DNA of 64,000 nucleotides from Streptomyces sp. Tu 3180 (GTDB lineage: Bacteria > Actinomycetota > Actinomycetes > Streptomycetales > Streptomycetaceae): assembly GCF_009852415.1 (NCBI RefSeq), contig NZ_WOXS01000002.1, positions 3,184,501 to 3,248,500 of the forward strand, given 5' to 3'. Position numbers and translations under genes: made by a program. Position 1 is the stretch's first letter. Each line of letters starts with the position of its first letter. Below, piece after piece: positions 35,433 to 45,278 of this stretch. Below the pieces are notes generated by a model that did not search any database, was not told the origin of the DNA, and saw only the letters and a list, made by a program, of their open reading frames with translations.

Positions 35433-37463
35433 ATGACGTCGACACCGACGGGCGCCCGGAGGGACGACGACCCGTCCCAGACCACCCAGCTGAGGGTGCC
35501 CGCCCATCGGAACTGGAACACGGGCGCGTTCCGCCGGATCAAGAAGACGCTGCCGAAATACGACTACGAGCACTACAGCCGGCTCGCGGGGCCCCTCACC
35601 CAGCCGGACCCGAACAGGCCGTACAAGGTCCAGTACCGCTCGCTGATCTCGCAGGAGCCGCACCGCATACGCATCGCGCTGATGCTGGCCGCGGCCCCGG
35701 TGCTGTCGCTGGTGCTGCTGGTGTGGCTGCTGCAGCCCTCGCACTGGACCGAGCGCGACTACCCGGCGTTCGAGTGGCTGCCCGCCCTCGACGTCGTCAT
35801 GCTCGTCTCGATCGGCCTGATCGAGTTCTTCCGCTGCATGAACGTGCTGTCGAACGCGCACGCCACCCTGGTCGCCCGCGACCCGATCCCGGTGGTGCCC
35901 GAGACCGGCACCCGCGTGGCCTTCCTCACCTCCTTCGTGCCCGGCAAGGAGCCGCTGGAGATGGTGACGAGGACCCTGGAGGCGGCCGTCAGGATCCGCC
36001 ACCGCGGTCTGATGCACGTCTGGCTGCTCGACGAGGGCGACGACCCCGAGGTGAAGGAGGTCTGCGCGCGGCTCGGCGTGCACCACTTCTCCCGCAAGGG
36101 CGTCGCGAAGTGGAACCAGAAGAAGGGCCCGCACCGCGCCAAGACCAAGCACGGCAACTACAACGCCTGGCTCGACGCGCACGGCGACGACTACGACTTC
36201 TTCGCCTCCGTCGACACCGACCACGTGCCGCTGCCGAACTACCTGGAGCGGATGCTCGGCTTCTTCCGCGACCCGGACGTCGGCTTCGTCATCGGCCCGC
36301 AGGTGTACGGCAACTACGACAACTTCGTCACCAAGGCCGCCGAGTCCCAGCAGTTCCTCTTCCACGCGCTGATCCAGCGCGCCGGCAACCGCTACGGCTC
36401 GCCGATGTTCGTGGGCACCTCCAACGCCGTGCGCATCAAGGCGCTCAAGCAGATCGGCGGCCTGTACGACTCGATCACCGAGGACATGGCGACCGGCTTC
36501 GAGATGCACCGCGCCAAGAACCCGGCGACGGGGAGGAAGTGGCGCTCGGTCTACACCCCGGACGTGCTCGCGGTCGGCGAGGGCCCCAACGCCTGGACCG
36601 ACTTCTTCACCCAGCAGATGCGCTGGTCGCGCGGTACGTACGAGACGATCCTCAAGCAGTACTGGAAGGGCTGGTACTCGCTCCCGCCGAGCAAGCTCTT
36701 CAACTACACGATGATGATCATCTTCTACCCGATGTCCGCCCTGAACTGGATCCTGGCGGCGCTGAGCTGTGCGCTGTTCCTGGGCCTGGGCGCCTCGGGT
36801 GTGAACATCGACCCGGCCGTCTGGCTCATGCTCTACGGCAACGCCTCCGCGCTGCAGATCGGCCTGTACGTCTGGAACCGCCGCCACAACGTCTCCCCGC
36901 ACGAGCCGGAGGGCTCCGGCGGTGTGGCCGGCATGGTGATGTCCGCGCTGTCGGCACCGCTCTACGCGAAGGCGCTGATCGACTCGGTGCTGCGCAGGAA
37001 GAGCAAGTTCGTGGTCACCCCCAAGGGCGACTCGGCCAGCCCGGACACCTGGTTCGGAACCTTCCGGTACCACTGGTACTTCATCCTGATCTTCGCCGGC
37101 TCCATCGCCGCCGGCTTCGTCTACGGACACGCGCACCCGGCGATGGTCATCTGGGCCACGTTCGCCCTGCTGATCACCGCGGCGCCGATGTTCGCCTGGC
37201 GCCACGGCATGCGCCAGGACAGGAAGAAGCCGCCGGGCGCCCACGCCGCGGGCCGGCAGCAGGACGCCGAGGCGCCCCGGACGCAGCCGCTGCCGCAGAT
37301 GCCGCAGCAGCACGCGCCGCACGCCCCGCAGGACCGGCCCAGCTGGGCCGGCGCGCACGGCGGACCGGGCGCCCCGGACGGACCGGGAGGCACCGGGCAC
37401 GCCCCGGGCAACGACCAGACCATGCAGATCGCCCTTGGTGGACTTGGGGGACGTAAGGAATGA
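35433..37463 (+). CDS. cslA: Cellulose synthase-like glycosyltransferase CslA
   Basis: 676-residue GT2 membrane enzyme that makes a beta-glycan at hyphal tips. Two N-terminal helices (about 85-150), a cytoplasmic catalytic domain and several C-terminal helices are visible. Catalytic motifs: LLDEGDDPEVKE, SVDTDHVPLP (metal-binding DxD-type), ITEDMATG (base Asp) and QQMRW (QxxRW). The C-terminal 80 residues are Pro/Gln-rich. The ATG at 35433 has GGGGG seven bases upstream. glxA overlaps its end by four bases. In S. coelicolor and S. lividans CslA and GlxA act together; no PilZ domain is obvious here. Confidence 0.95.
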   Translation: MTSTPTGARRDDDPSQTTQLRVPAHRNWNTGAFRRIKKTLPKYDYEHYSRLAGPLTQPDPNRPYKVQYRSLISQEPHRIRIALMLAAAPVLSLVLLVWLLQPSHWTERDYPAFEWLPALDVVMLVSIGLIEFFRCMNVLSNAHATLVARDPIPVVPETGTRVAFLTSFVPGKEPLEMVTRTLEAAVRIRHRGLMHVWLLDEGDDPEVKEVCARLGVHHFSRKGVAKWNQKKGPHRAKTKHGNYNAWLDAHGDDYDFFASVDTDHVPLPNYLERMLGFFRDPDVGFVIGPQVYGNYDNFVTKAAESQQFLFHALIQRAGNRYGSPMFVGTSNAVRIKALKQIGGLYDSITEDMATGFEMHRAKNPATGRKWRSVYTPDVLAVGEGPNAWTDFFTQQMRWSRGTYETILKQYWKGWYSLPPSKLFNYTMMIIFYPMSALNWILAALSCALFLGLGASGVNIDPAVWLMLYGNASALQIGLYVWNRRHNVSPHEPEGSGGVAGMVMSALSAPLYAKALIDSVLRRKSKFVVTPKGDSASPDTWFGTFRYHWYFILIFAGSIAAGFVYGHAHPAMVIWATFALLITAAPMFAWRHGMRQDRKKPPGAHAAGRQQDAEAPRTQPLPQMPQQHAPHAPQDRPSWAGAHGGPGAPDGPGGTGHAPGNDQTMQIALGGLGGRKE

Positions 37464-39400
37464 CTGACCGTGCAGGCCGCCGTCGAGCCCGTCGGATCGC
37501 GATAGGCACGGCGGTGGTACTCGCGCTGGCCGGGATGAACGGGCCGTGGCTGTACCGCTTCGGCTCGGAGAAATACCACCAGTACAAGATCAACCAGCCC
37601 GAGTACAAAGCCGCCAACGGCAAGTGGGAGATCGTCGAGTTCCCCGAGGAGTACCGGCAGAACACCATCCACGCGGCGCTGCTGCGCACCGGCAAGGTGC
37701 TGCTCGTCGCGGGGTCGGGCAACAACCAGGACAACTTCGACGCCAAGCGGTACGACACCCGGATCTGGGACCCGGTCAAGGGCACGATCAAGAAGGTGCC
37801 GACGCCGACCGACCTGTTCTGCACCGGCCACACCCAGCTGGCCAACGGCAATCTGCTGATCGCGGGCGGCACCAAGCGCTACGAGAAGCTCAAGGGCGAC
37901 GTGAAGAAGGCCGGCGGCCTGATGCTCGTCCACAACGAGAACCCGGACAAGCCGATCACCCTGCCCGCGGGGACGAAGTTCACCGGCAAGGAGAACGGCA
38001 AGACCTTCGTCTCGAAGGACCCGGTGCTCGTGCCGCGCGCCGAGAAGAACTTCGACCCGGCGACCGGCGAGTTCCTGGGCAACACCCCCGGCGTGGGCCG
38101 CATCTACGTCGAGGCGCAGAAGGAGGGCGCCGCGTACGAGACCGGCACCCAGGACAACTACAGGGTGCAGGGCCTCACCGGCGCCGACGCGCGCAACACG
38201 TACGGCATCGCCGAGAAGCTCGCCCTGGACAAGAAGGACTTCCAGGGCATCCGGGACGCCTACGAGTTCGACCCGGTCGCCGAGAAGTACATCAAGGTCG
38301 ACCCGATGAAGGAGGCCCGCTGGTACCCGACGCTCACCACCCTGAGCGACGGGAAGATCCTCAGCGTCTCCGGCCTCGACGACATCGGCCAGCTGGTCCC
38401 GGGCAAGAACGAGATCTACGACCCGGAGACCAAGGAGTGGACCTACACCGAGAAGGTCCGCCAGTTCCCGACGTACCCGGCGCTGTTCCTGATGCAGAAC
38501 GGCAAGGTCTTCTACTCGGGTTCCAACGCGGGCTACGGACCGGACGACGTGGGCCGCGACCCCGGCGTCTGGGACGTGGAGACCAACAAGTTCACCAAGG
38601 TCCCCGGCATGAGCGACCCCGACATGCTGGAGACGTCGAACACGGTGCTGCTGCCGCCCGCGCAGGACGAGAAGTACATGGTGATCGGCGGCGGCGGGGT
38701 CGGCGAGTCCCAGCTGGCCAGCGAGAAGACCCGCATCGTCGACCTCAAGGCCGACGCCCCGAGGTTCACCGACGGCCCCTCGCTGGACAAGGGCACCCGC
38801 TACCCGCAGGCCTCGATCCTGCCCAACGACGACGTGCTCGTCTCCGGCGGCTCCGAGGACTACCGCGGGCGCGGCGACTCCAACATCCTCGAGGCGCGGA
38901 TCTACGACACCGAGAAGAACGAGTTCAGGCGGGTCGCCGACCCGCTGGTGGGCCGCAACTACCACTCGGGCTCCATCCTGCTGCCCGACGGCCGCCTCAT
39001 GTTCTTCGGCTCGGACTCGCTGTTCGCGGACAAGGCCAACACCAAGCCGGGCAAGTTCGAGCAGCGCATCGAGATCTACACGCCGCCGTACCTGTACGGC
39101 GACCGCGAGCAGCCCGAACTGTCGGGCGGTCCGAAGACCGTCGAGCGCGGCGAGTCGGCCACGTTCACCTCGAAGGACGCCGCGCGCGTCGAGAACGTCC
39201 GCCTGATCCGGCCGAGCGCCACCACCCACGTCACCGACGTGGACCAGCGGTCGATCGCGCTGGACTTCGAGGCCGACGGCGACAAGCTGACCGTGACGGT
39301 GCCGGAGAACCGGAACCTGGTCCAGGCCGGCTGGTACATGCTGTTCGCCACCGACGGCGAGGGCACGCCGAGCAAGGCCCAGTGGGTCCGGGTGCCGTAG
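37460..39400 (+). CDS. glxA: Mononuclear copper-radical oxidase GlxA
   Basis: 646-residue galactose-oxidase-like enzyme, anchored by an N-terminal helix (about 13-28) and facing outward. Kelch-type repeats make the propeller, followed by a C-terminal DUF1929-like domain. Cys121 in LFCTGHTQ and Tyr289 in ARWYPTLTT correspond to the Cys-Tyr cofactor pair of galactose oxidase (FC and RGYQSS motifs), with Trp288 beside it. The copper ligands Tyr-His are in GRNYHSGSILLPDGR. The gene is coupled to cslA by an ATGA overlap and closed by a terminator. It is required with CslA for tip glycan formation in S. lividans. Confidence 0.95.
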   Translation: MTDRAGRRRARRIAIGTAVVLALAGMNGPWLYRFGSEKYHQYKINQPEYKAANGKWEIVEFPEEYRQNTIHAALLRTGKVLLVAGSGNNQDNFDAKRYDTRIWDPVKGTIKKVPTPTDLFCTGHTQLANGNLLIAGGTKRYEKLKGDVKKAGGLMLVHNENPDKPITLPAGTKFTGKENGKTFVSKDPVLVPRAEKNFDPATGEFLGNTPGVGRIYVEAQKEGAAYETGTQDNYRVQGLTGADARNTYGIAEKLALDKKDFQGIRDAYEFDPVAEKYIKVDPMKEARWYPTLTTLSDGKILSVSGLDDIGQLVPGKNEIYDPETKEWTYTEKVRQFPTYPALFLMQNGKVFYSGSNAGYGPDDVGRDPGVWDVETNKFTKVPGMSDPDMLETSNTVLLPPAQDEKYMVIGGGGVGESQLASEKTRIVDLKADAPRFTDGPSLDKGTRYPQASILPNDDVLVSGGSEDYRGRGDSNILEARIYDTEKNEFRRVADPLVGRNYHSGSILLPDGRLMFFGSDSLFADKANTKPGKFEQRIEIYTPPYLYGDREQPELSGGPKTVERGESATFTSKDAARVENVRLIRPSATTHVTDVDQRSIALDFEADGDKLTVTVPENRNLVQAGWYMLFATDGEGTPSKAQWVRVP

Positions 39401-39415
39401 ACCCCGAGACGGTGC

Positions 39416-39450
39416 GGGGGCGCCCTCCGGTCACGGAGGGCGCCCCCTTC
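39416..39450 (+). terminator. Terminator of the cslA-glxA operon
   Basis: A 14-bp perfect stem (GGGGGCGCCCTCCG with its complement) and a GTCA loop lie 15 bp after the glxA stop, followed by TTCCT. Confidence 0.88.
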
Positions 39451-39557
39451 CTCGTACGGCGTTGGCCCGAAACAATCTTGCCGGGCGCGCGGCACTGGTG
39501 TGACCTCGGTACGACGTTGCTGACGTGTGTGGTCAACGGTGGCGGGGGATACGGGAG

Positions 39558-42500
39558 ATGGCCGAGTCGACCGCATCGGACCAGGTGGCCGAGGAGGCCC
39601 TCGCGGCCGCGACCGTCCAGGTCGCGGACGCCGACGGGCACATCGGCGGCCTGGGGGTGCTGATCGCGCCCACCCTGGTGCTGACGTGCGCCCATGTCGT
39701 GCTGGGCGCCTCACGGTTGCCCCTCGGCCGCGCCGAGCCGCCCGGCGCCCCCGTACGGGTCCGACTGGTCCTGGCGGCCGGTGAGGAGACCGAGGCCGTC
39801 GTGCGCGACTGGGTGCCGGTGCGCGAGGACGGCAGCGGGGACGTCGCCGTCCTGTCGCTGGCCCGGCCGCTCACGGGGGCGCGGCCGGTGCCGATGGTGG
39901 CGCCCGCCACGGTGTGGAACCACCCCGCGATGGTTTTCGGACTGCCGGACGACGGCACCGGGGGCGGCTGGCACACCGCCGTGCTGCGCGCCCGCACCGG
40001 CACCGGGCGGCTGCAGATGTCCCCGTCCGACGCGCACGCGGACCCGGTCCAGCCCGGCTTCAGCGGCTCGGCGGTGTGGGACCTGGAACTGGGCGCCGTG
40101 GTCGGCATCGTCGCGTCGATCTCGTCACCCCGCCGCGGGCAGAGCTTCTGCGTCCCGACCGGCACCGTCCTCGCCGAGGTGCCGGGACTGGCCGAACTGC
40201 TCGCGCCCGCCTCCCCCTTCCCGGGGCTGCGCCCGTTCACCGAGGAGAACAGCGCGCACTTCTTCGGACGGGACGAGGACGCCACGGCGGTCGTCGACCT
40301 GCTGTGCCCCGACGGGCTGCCGGAGGGCTGCGTGACGCTGACCGGGCCGTCCGGGTCCGGCAAGTCCTCCCTCCTGATGGCCGGGGTGCTGCCCCGCCTG
40401 CGGGAACGGGACGTGGAAGTGGTGACGCTGCGCGCCGAGGGCCGCCTGCCCGACGCCGACGCGGTCCGCGACGCCCTGGAACGCCACCGGTCCGGCCCCG
40501 GGACCGTGCTGGCCCTCGACCAGGCGGAGGCACTGCTGCTGCGCCCCGCGGACGACCTGCGCGAGCTGGTCGACCGCCTCCTGGACGCCTGCGCCCGGCC
40601 GGGTGTCGGCGTGCTCGTGGTCCTGCGCGCCGACTTCCAGGACGCGGCCCTGCGCCACCCGGAGCTGAGCCGGCTGACCGGCGGCGCCCCCGCCCACCAG
40701 CTGGGCCTGATGACCCGCGAGCAGCTGACCGAGGTGGTCCGGCTGCCGCTGCGGGCCTTCCCCGGCGTGGAGTACGAGAACGGGCTGGCCGACCGTCTCG
40801 TCGAGGACGCGGCGGGCCGGCCGGGAGCCCTGCCCCTGCTGGGGTTCGTGCTGAACACCCTGTGGGAACGGCAGACCGGCGGCCGGCTCCGGCTGGACAC
40901 CTACCGCGGACTGGGCGGCGTGGGCGGCGTGCTGAGCAGCACGGCGGACTCGGCCTGGCGCCGCGCGCTGCGGGGCGCGCCGCCGGAGGCGGCAGCCGGT
41001 CTGCTCCGTGCGCTGATCCAGGTGCCGCCGGGCGGCACCACGGCCTTGCGGGCCCGGCTCGCCCGCCGCGACGCGGGCGAGGAGCAGTGGGCCATCGCCC
41101 GGCGCCTGGCCGAGGCACGCGTGCTGGTGCTCGGCGCGGACGCCGAGCGGGGCGAGACGGTCGAACTGGCCCACGAGGCCCTGATCGAGCACTGGCAGCC
41201 CCTGGCGGAGCAACTGGAGGGCGACCGTGCCTTCCTCACCTGGCGCGGGGAGCTGCGCTACGACCGGGCGCGCTGGTGGCGGGAGGGACGGCCGGACGGC
41301 GCCCTGCTGGAGGATCCCGCGCTCCGGGCGGCCGAGCAGTGGCTGGCCGAACGCGGTGACGAACTCACGGACGACGACCGGGAGTTCATCGCGGCGGGCG
41401 TCGCACTGCGGGAACGCAAACAGCGTGAGGCCGCGAAGTCCGAGCGGCGGCGGCGCTATCTGCGGTACCTGGGGGTGGGGGTCACCGCCCTGGCGGTCGT
41501 GGCGGCGTCGGTGGTGTCCGTGCTCTACCTGAACCTGCTGGAGGAGCAGCGCAGGCTGGCGTCGGACCGGCTGGCCCAGCAGGCGGCGACGTACGACGAC
41601 GTGTCGCTGGTGACGTCCTCGTTGTTCTCCGCCGCCGCGTACCGCACCGACGCCCGCCCGGATGCGCGTTCGGCATTGCTGGCGCAGTACCTGCGGTTGC
41701 GGGACGTGGAGCGGATCGCGATGGAGAACCAGGAGGAGGTCGAGAGCGTCGCGCTCACCGAGGACGGCGAGCGCCTGTACGCGCTGCTGAAGAACGGCGA
41801 CTTCCTGGACCTGGATCTGCGCGGGAAGGAGCGGCCCAAGACCGTTCTGCGCACGAAGCCGCGCGACAACGACCTGATCGCCACCTCACCCGACGGCCGC
41901 ATCCTCGCTCGGGCCGGCGGCTGGGGCCTGATCTCGCTCGGTGTGCCGAAAACGGCGGACTCCGACACACGCGACCGTCGGACCCTCAAGCTGCGCGAGG
42001 GCAAGGACGTCGAGAAGAACCCTCGCGATCCCCACGACCTGCGCTTCGACGGTGACGGACAGCGGATCCTCGCCGCCGTCCCCCACGAGGGGGTGCTCGT
42101 GTGGCGCACCGGCGACGGCCGCCGCACGGGGCGCACGCTCGTCCCGCCGCGCGGCTGGGACGCGGCGCAGGCCTGGTTCGGTACGGACGGCACGGTGGTG
42201 GCGCGGATCGTGCCCGCCGACGCCGCACCGGACGACGCACGGGGCCGTCTGGTCTCCTGGGACCTGGACAGCGGAACGCTGCGCCGCCCCTGGGGCGAGC
42301 GGGCCACGGCCTCCGCGACCGTCAGCGGCAACGGACGCGTCCTGGTCACCTGCACCGAGCAGGGCGCCCTCGAGGCCTGGCGGCTGGGCAGCCGGCCGCG
42401 TCGCTTCCAGAGCTGGAGCAACACCGCGTTCCAGGGACTGTGCCCGCTGTACGCACCCCGCCTGGACGCCTCGGGCCGTTATCTGATCAATCCCACGGGC

Positions 42501-43781
42501 CGCATCGGCACCGATCTCGGCCGGGTGCGCTTCCTCGTCCTCGACCTGGAGAAGGGGTGGCCGGCCACCTTCGACACCCCCGCCGCCGCGGTCGAGGACC
42601 AGGCGGTGACCGGCCGCGCGTTCGCACCACCGGTCACCCTGGCCGGTCCTCCCGACGACCTGCGGGCCGCCGTCGGGGTCGGCGGGAGCATCGTCACCGT
42701 ACGGGTCCGGCCCCCCACGCAGTTCGACGCCAACTCCCTCATCAACCGCATCCGCACACCGGACGGACCACACGACAGGATGGCGGTCGTCGACTCCGGC
42801 GGCACGGTACTGCAGCTCTGGGATCTGACCGGCCGGCGTTTCCTCACATCGGCACGGGCCTCGCAGCGGATGGCCGCCCTGTACGCCGCCTTCACCCCGG
42901 ACGGACGGCGTGTGCTGACCGTCGCCGAGGACCAGCGCACGGTCCTCGTCTGGCAGATCACCGAGAAATCGGGCAGAACGGTGCTCACCGAGAAGCACGC
43001 ACTGAAATTGGAGGCCCCGTCCGACCTCCACGCCGGCGGTCCGGACCCGCTCACCGGGCTCACTCCGTCCTGGATCACCATCGGCTTCTCCGACAGCGAC
43101 CACGCCGTGGTCTCGGGCCTGTCGTACGTCTCCCGCTGGCGACTCGACAGCGGTGAGCTGGAGGGCGAGACGTTCCGGCCCTCCGTCCAGGAGCCGTACC
43201 AGCTCGCCAACGAGGCGGCGGGCACCTACGCGGGCGCCGTCCCGGGCAAGCCGCAGGCGATCGTGCGGAACGTCGACGGCATCGGTGTCTGGGACTTCGA
43301 CAAGGGCGAGTTCACATGGGTGGTCAAGAGGGGGAACGGCCGGTCGATCCGGTGGATGGTCCTCTCCCCCGACGGCAAGCGGCTGGCCGTCCAGTACGCG
43401 GGTGGCCAGGTCCGCCTGTGGGACGTGGGGACGAAGAAGGAGACAGCCGTCCTGACCTACGACAGGGTCTACTGGCTCGGTCCGTTCCTGGACGGCCGTA
43501 GCCTCCACACCACCACCGAGGCCGGTGAGCAGTTGGTGTGGGACGTCACCACCGGCCGGGAGCTGTACCGCTACCACGTGGGATACGGCGCGGTGATCTC
43601 GCCGAGCGCCGACGGGAAGTCCCTCACCGTCGTCGACGGCTCGCGCGGCTCCGTCGTCCCGCTCGATCCCGAGCGGTGGATCGAGCGGGTGTGCGCCCTG
43701 GCCCAGAGGGAGCTGAACGACGGGGAGCGGGAGCTGGCGGCCGACCGCGGTGAGGTCGAGGACGTGTGCCCCGGCCGGTGA
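39558..43781 (+). CDS. Trypsin-like protease, STAND NTPase and WD40 propeller fusion protein
   Basis: 1407-residue multidomain protein. Residues 1-210 are a trypsin-like protease with His46 (LTCAHVV), Asp95 (GDVAVLSLARP) and Ser169 (QPGFSGSAVWD), all present. From 219 (FPGLRPFTEENSAHFFGRDED) an nSTAND1-type NTPase follows, with Walker A GPSGSGKSS (263-271) and Walker B VLALDQAEAL. A single hydrophobic helix near residues 635-658 follows a basic stretch. The rest (about 700-1390) is a degenerate WD40-type propeller with FTPDGRRVLTVAEDQRTVLVW and LSPDGKRLAVQYAGGQVRLWD. It sits between glxA and cslZ with its own promoter gap. The architecture belongs to the STAND conflict and signalling proteins of multicellular bacteria: the propeller would sense, the NTPase switch and the protease act. 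A housekeeping role is also possible. Confidence 0.88.
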   Translation: MAESTASDQVAEEALAAATVQVADADGHIGGLGVLIAPTLVLTCAHVVLGASRLPLGRAEPPGAPVRVRLVLAAGEETEAVVRDWVPVREDGSGDVAVLSLARPLTGARPVPMVAPATVWNHPAMVFGLPDDGTGGGWHTAVLRARTGTGRLQMSPSDAHADPVQPGFSGSAVWDLELGAVVGIVASISSPRRGQSFCVPTGTVLAEVPGLAELLAPASPFPGLRPFTEENSAHFFGRDEDATAVVDLLCPDGLPEGCVTLTGPSGSGKSSLLMAGVLPRLRERDVEVVTLRAEGRLPDADAVRDALERHRSGPGTVLALDQAEALLLRPADDLRELVDRLLDACARPGVGVLVVLRADFQDAALRHPELSRLTGGAPAHQLGLMTREQLTEVVRLPLRAFPGVEYENGLADRLVEDAAGRPGALPLLGFVLNTLWERQTGGRLRLDTYRGLGGVGGVLSSTADSAWRRALRGAPPEAAAGLLRALIQVPPGGTTALRARLARRDAGEEQWAIARRLAEARVLVLGADAERGETVELAHEALIEHWQPLAEQLEGDRAFLTWRGELRYDRARWWREGRPDGALLEDPALRAAEQWLAERGDELTDDDREFIAAGVALRERKQREAAKSERRRRYLRYLGVGVTALAVVAASVVSVLYLNLLEEQRRLASDRLAQQAATYDDVSLVTSSLFSAAAYRTDARPDARSALLAQYLRLRDVERIAMENQEEVESVALTEDGERLYALLKNGDFLDLDLRGKERPKTVLRTKPRDNDLIATSPDGRILARAGGWGLISLGVPKTADSDTRDRRTLKLREGKDVEKNPRDPHDLRFDGDGQRILAAVPHEGVLVWRTGDGRRTGRTLVPPRGWDAAQAWFGTDGTVVARIVPADAAPDDARGRLVSWDLDSGTLRRPWGERATASATVSGNGRVLVTCTEQGALEAWRLGSRPRRFQSWSNTAFQGLCPLYAPRLDASGRYLINPTGRIGTDLGRVRFLVLDLEKGWPATFDTPAAAVEDQAVTGRAFAPPVTLAGPPDDLRAAVGVGGSIVTVRVRPPTQFDANSLINRIRTPDGPHDRMAVVDSGGTVLQLWDLTGRRFLTSARASQRMAALYAAFTPDGRRVLTVAEDQRTVLVWQITEKSGRTVLTEKHALKLEAPSDLHAGGPDPLTGLTPSWITIGFSDSDHAVVSGLSYVSRWRLDSGELEGETFRPSVQEPYQLANEAAGTYAGAVPGKPQAIVRNVDGIGVWDFDKGEFTWVVKRGNGRSIRWMVLSPDGKRLAVQYAGGQVRLWDVGTKKETAVLTYDRVYWLGPFLDGRSLHTTTEAGEQLVWDVTTGRELYRYHVGYGAVISPSADGKSLTVVDGSRGSVVPLDPERWIERVCALAQRELNDGERELAADRGEVEDVCPGR

Positions 43782-43791
43782 CCCGGCGGGG

Positions 43792-44820
43792 TCAGTCGCC
43801 GGCCCCGGCGAGCTCCAGCGCGTACTCCTCCCACCACTGGCCCGCCTTGGGCCCGCCCTTGCACTCGCCGTCCGACTCGCCGGGCCGCTTCACCCACAGG
43901 TAGGCGTCGACCAGCGGGTCCGCGGTCTTCACCGTCGGCGTCTCGCCGAGCGCGCGGCCGGGCGGGTTGCACCAGCGCTCGTCCGCGGCGCCCTCGGTGT
44001 ACGGGCCGTTGCCGTTGCGGCTGGTGTCGATGACGAAGGGCTTGTCGCCGACCTTGGCGGAGAGCTGCTTGCCGTAGGCGATGGAGTCCTCGGTGGAGTA
44101 GAAGTTGGAGACGTTCACCGAGAAACCGTCGGCCTGGTCGATGCCCGCCCACTTGAGCGGCTCGAAGATCTGGTCGGGGTTGCCCCAGCCGGCGTTGCCC
44201 GCGTCCAGGTACACCTTGGTGTTCTTCAGGCCCTTGAGCTTGGCGATCGCGCCCTTGAGGAGGTCGTAGCGCTCCTCGTGGAACTCCTCCGGGGTGCAGC
44301 CGTCCACCAGGTGCAGCACCGCGTCGGGTTCGAGGATCACGGTCGCCGGCCGGTCCCCGATGCCCTCGGCGACGTCGTCGACGAAGGCGCGGTAGGCGTT
44401 GCCGTCGGCGGCACCGCCCTGCGAGTACTGGCCGCAGTCGCGGTGCGGGATGTTGTAGAGGACCAGCAGCGCGGTGCGGCCCGCCTCGTCGGCGGCCTCG
44501 GTGAAGCCGCGGGCCTGCTCCCGGGGGTTCTCCGGGCTGATCCACTCGCCGACGGGCTGTTCGGCGATCCTGCGGAGCTGCCGGGCCTCCTCCTTCTTCC
44601 CGGCCTTCTCCAGCGCGGCGACCTGCCGTGCGGCGGTGCCGTCCGGGTTGACCCAGAAGGGATCGGACTCCTTCGGCTGCTGGGTGATCCCCGCGCCGGC
44701 CTCCGGCTCGTCCCCCTCGCCGTCGGAGGAGGAGCATCCCGTGATCAGCAGTGCCGCCCCCAGCACCACCGCGGACGCCCGCCTCCCGGCGAACGCCCCG
44801 ACCCCCCTGCTGTCGTACAT
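43792..44820 (-). CDS. cslZ: GH6 endoglucanase-like lipoprotein CslZ
   Basis: 342 residues with a lipoprotein signal (LLITGC, Cys29) and a GH6 catalytic domain. Family segments: TALLVLYNIPHRDCGQYSQGG, ATVILEPDAVLHLVDGC (Asp of the LEPD motif), VYLDAGNAGWGNP and FVIDTSRNGNGPY. It would trim or release beta-1,4-glucan made by CslA. AAGGGGGG precedes the ATG. The gene converges on the large STAND gene with a gap of only 10 bp and no terminator. In S. coelicolor it lies near glxA; here the STAND gene separates them. Confidence 0.88.
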   Translation of the reverse strand: MYDSRGVGAFAGRRASAVVLGAALLITGCSSSDGEGDEPEAGAGITQQPKESDPFWVNPDGTAARQVAALEKAGKKEEARQLRRIAEQPVGEWISPENPREQARGFTEAADEAGRTALLVLYNIPHRDCGQYSQGGAADGNAYRAFVDDVAEGIGDRPATVILEPDAVLHLVDGCTPEEFHEERYDLLKGAIAKLKGLKNTKVYLDAGNAGWGNPDQIFEPLKWAGIDQADGFSVNVSNFYSTEDSIAYGKQLSAKVGDKPFVIDTSRNGNGPYTEGAADERWCNPPGRALGETPTVKTADPLVDAYLWVKRPGESDGECKGGPKAGQWWEEYALELAGAGD

Positions 44821-45278
44821 CCAACCCCCCTTGGGTGCACTTGTTCCAAGTGTTTTGAGCCCCAATCCTGGCATACGTCCCGCGCCACCCACGAGGCCGA
44901 GCCCGGGTTGTCCACCAGCTGTTACAGCCCGGTTTCCCCGGGCGGGCCCGCGCGGTGCCGGGAGCGCCGGAACGGCGGGGTCACCTGCGGCCGTCACGGA
45001 ACGCGACCGGCCCGGGACTTGGTGTTCGTCGACCCCCTGGGCCCGGGCGCGCCTTTCGTTCTGAAGTCGTGCCCACCGGCCCCCGCCGGGCCGCGCCCGG
45101 CCGGTGCCCCGTCCGTCATGGACCTCCGTGGCCTCCCGCGCGCTCGCGGGCCACTCCCGCGGCCCGTGCACGCGCGGTCGGGGGCCGGCCCGGTCGGCGG
45201 CCTCAAGGGGGGGAGCGGGTCGCCGGCCGGGCCGGGCGGTGGCGGGCCGTCGTGCGGTGGCTCAGCGGGTGGTCGCGG
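44821..45278. other. Upstream region of cslZ without a gene
   Basis: 458 bp between the sortase gene end and the cslZ start, both on the minus strand. Next to cslZ lies the palindrome CACTTG-TTC-CAAGTG (44838-44852), 18-32 bp before the start, a likely operator. The remainder is GC-rich with no credible ORF or RNA. Confidence 0.5.

Noticed and set aside
39558..43781. Assignment of the STAND protein to a named antiphage system
   Set aside because: The trypsin-STAND-WD40 order fits the general class, but the propeller does not match a specific sensor I can name and there is no neighbouring defence gene.
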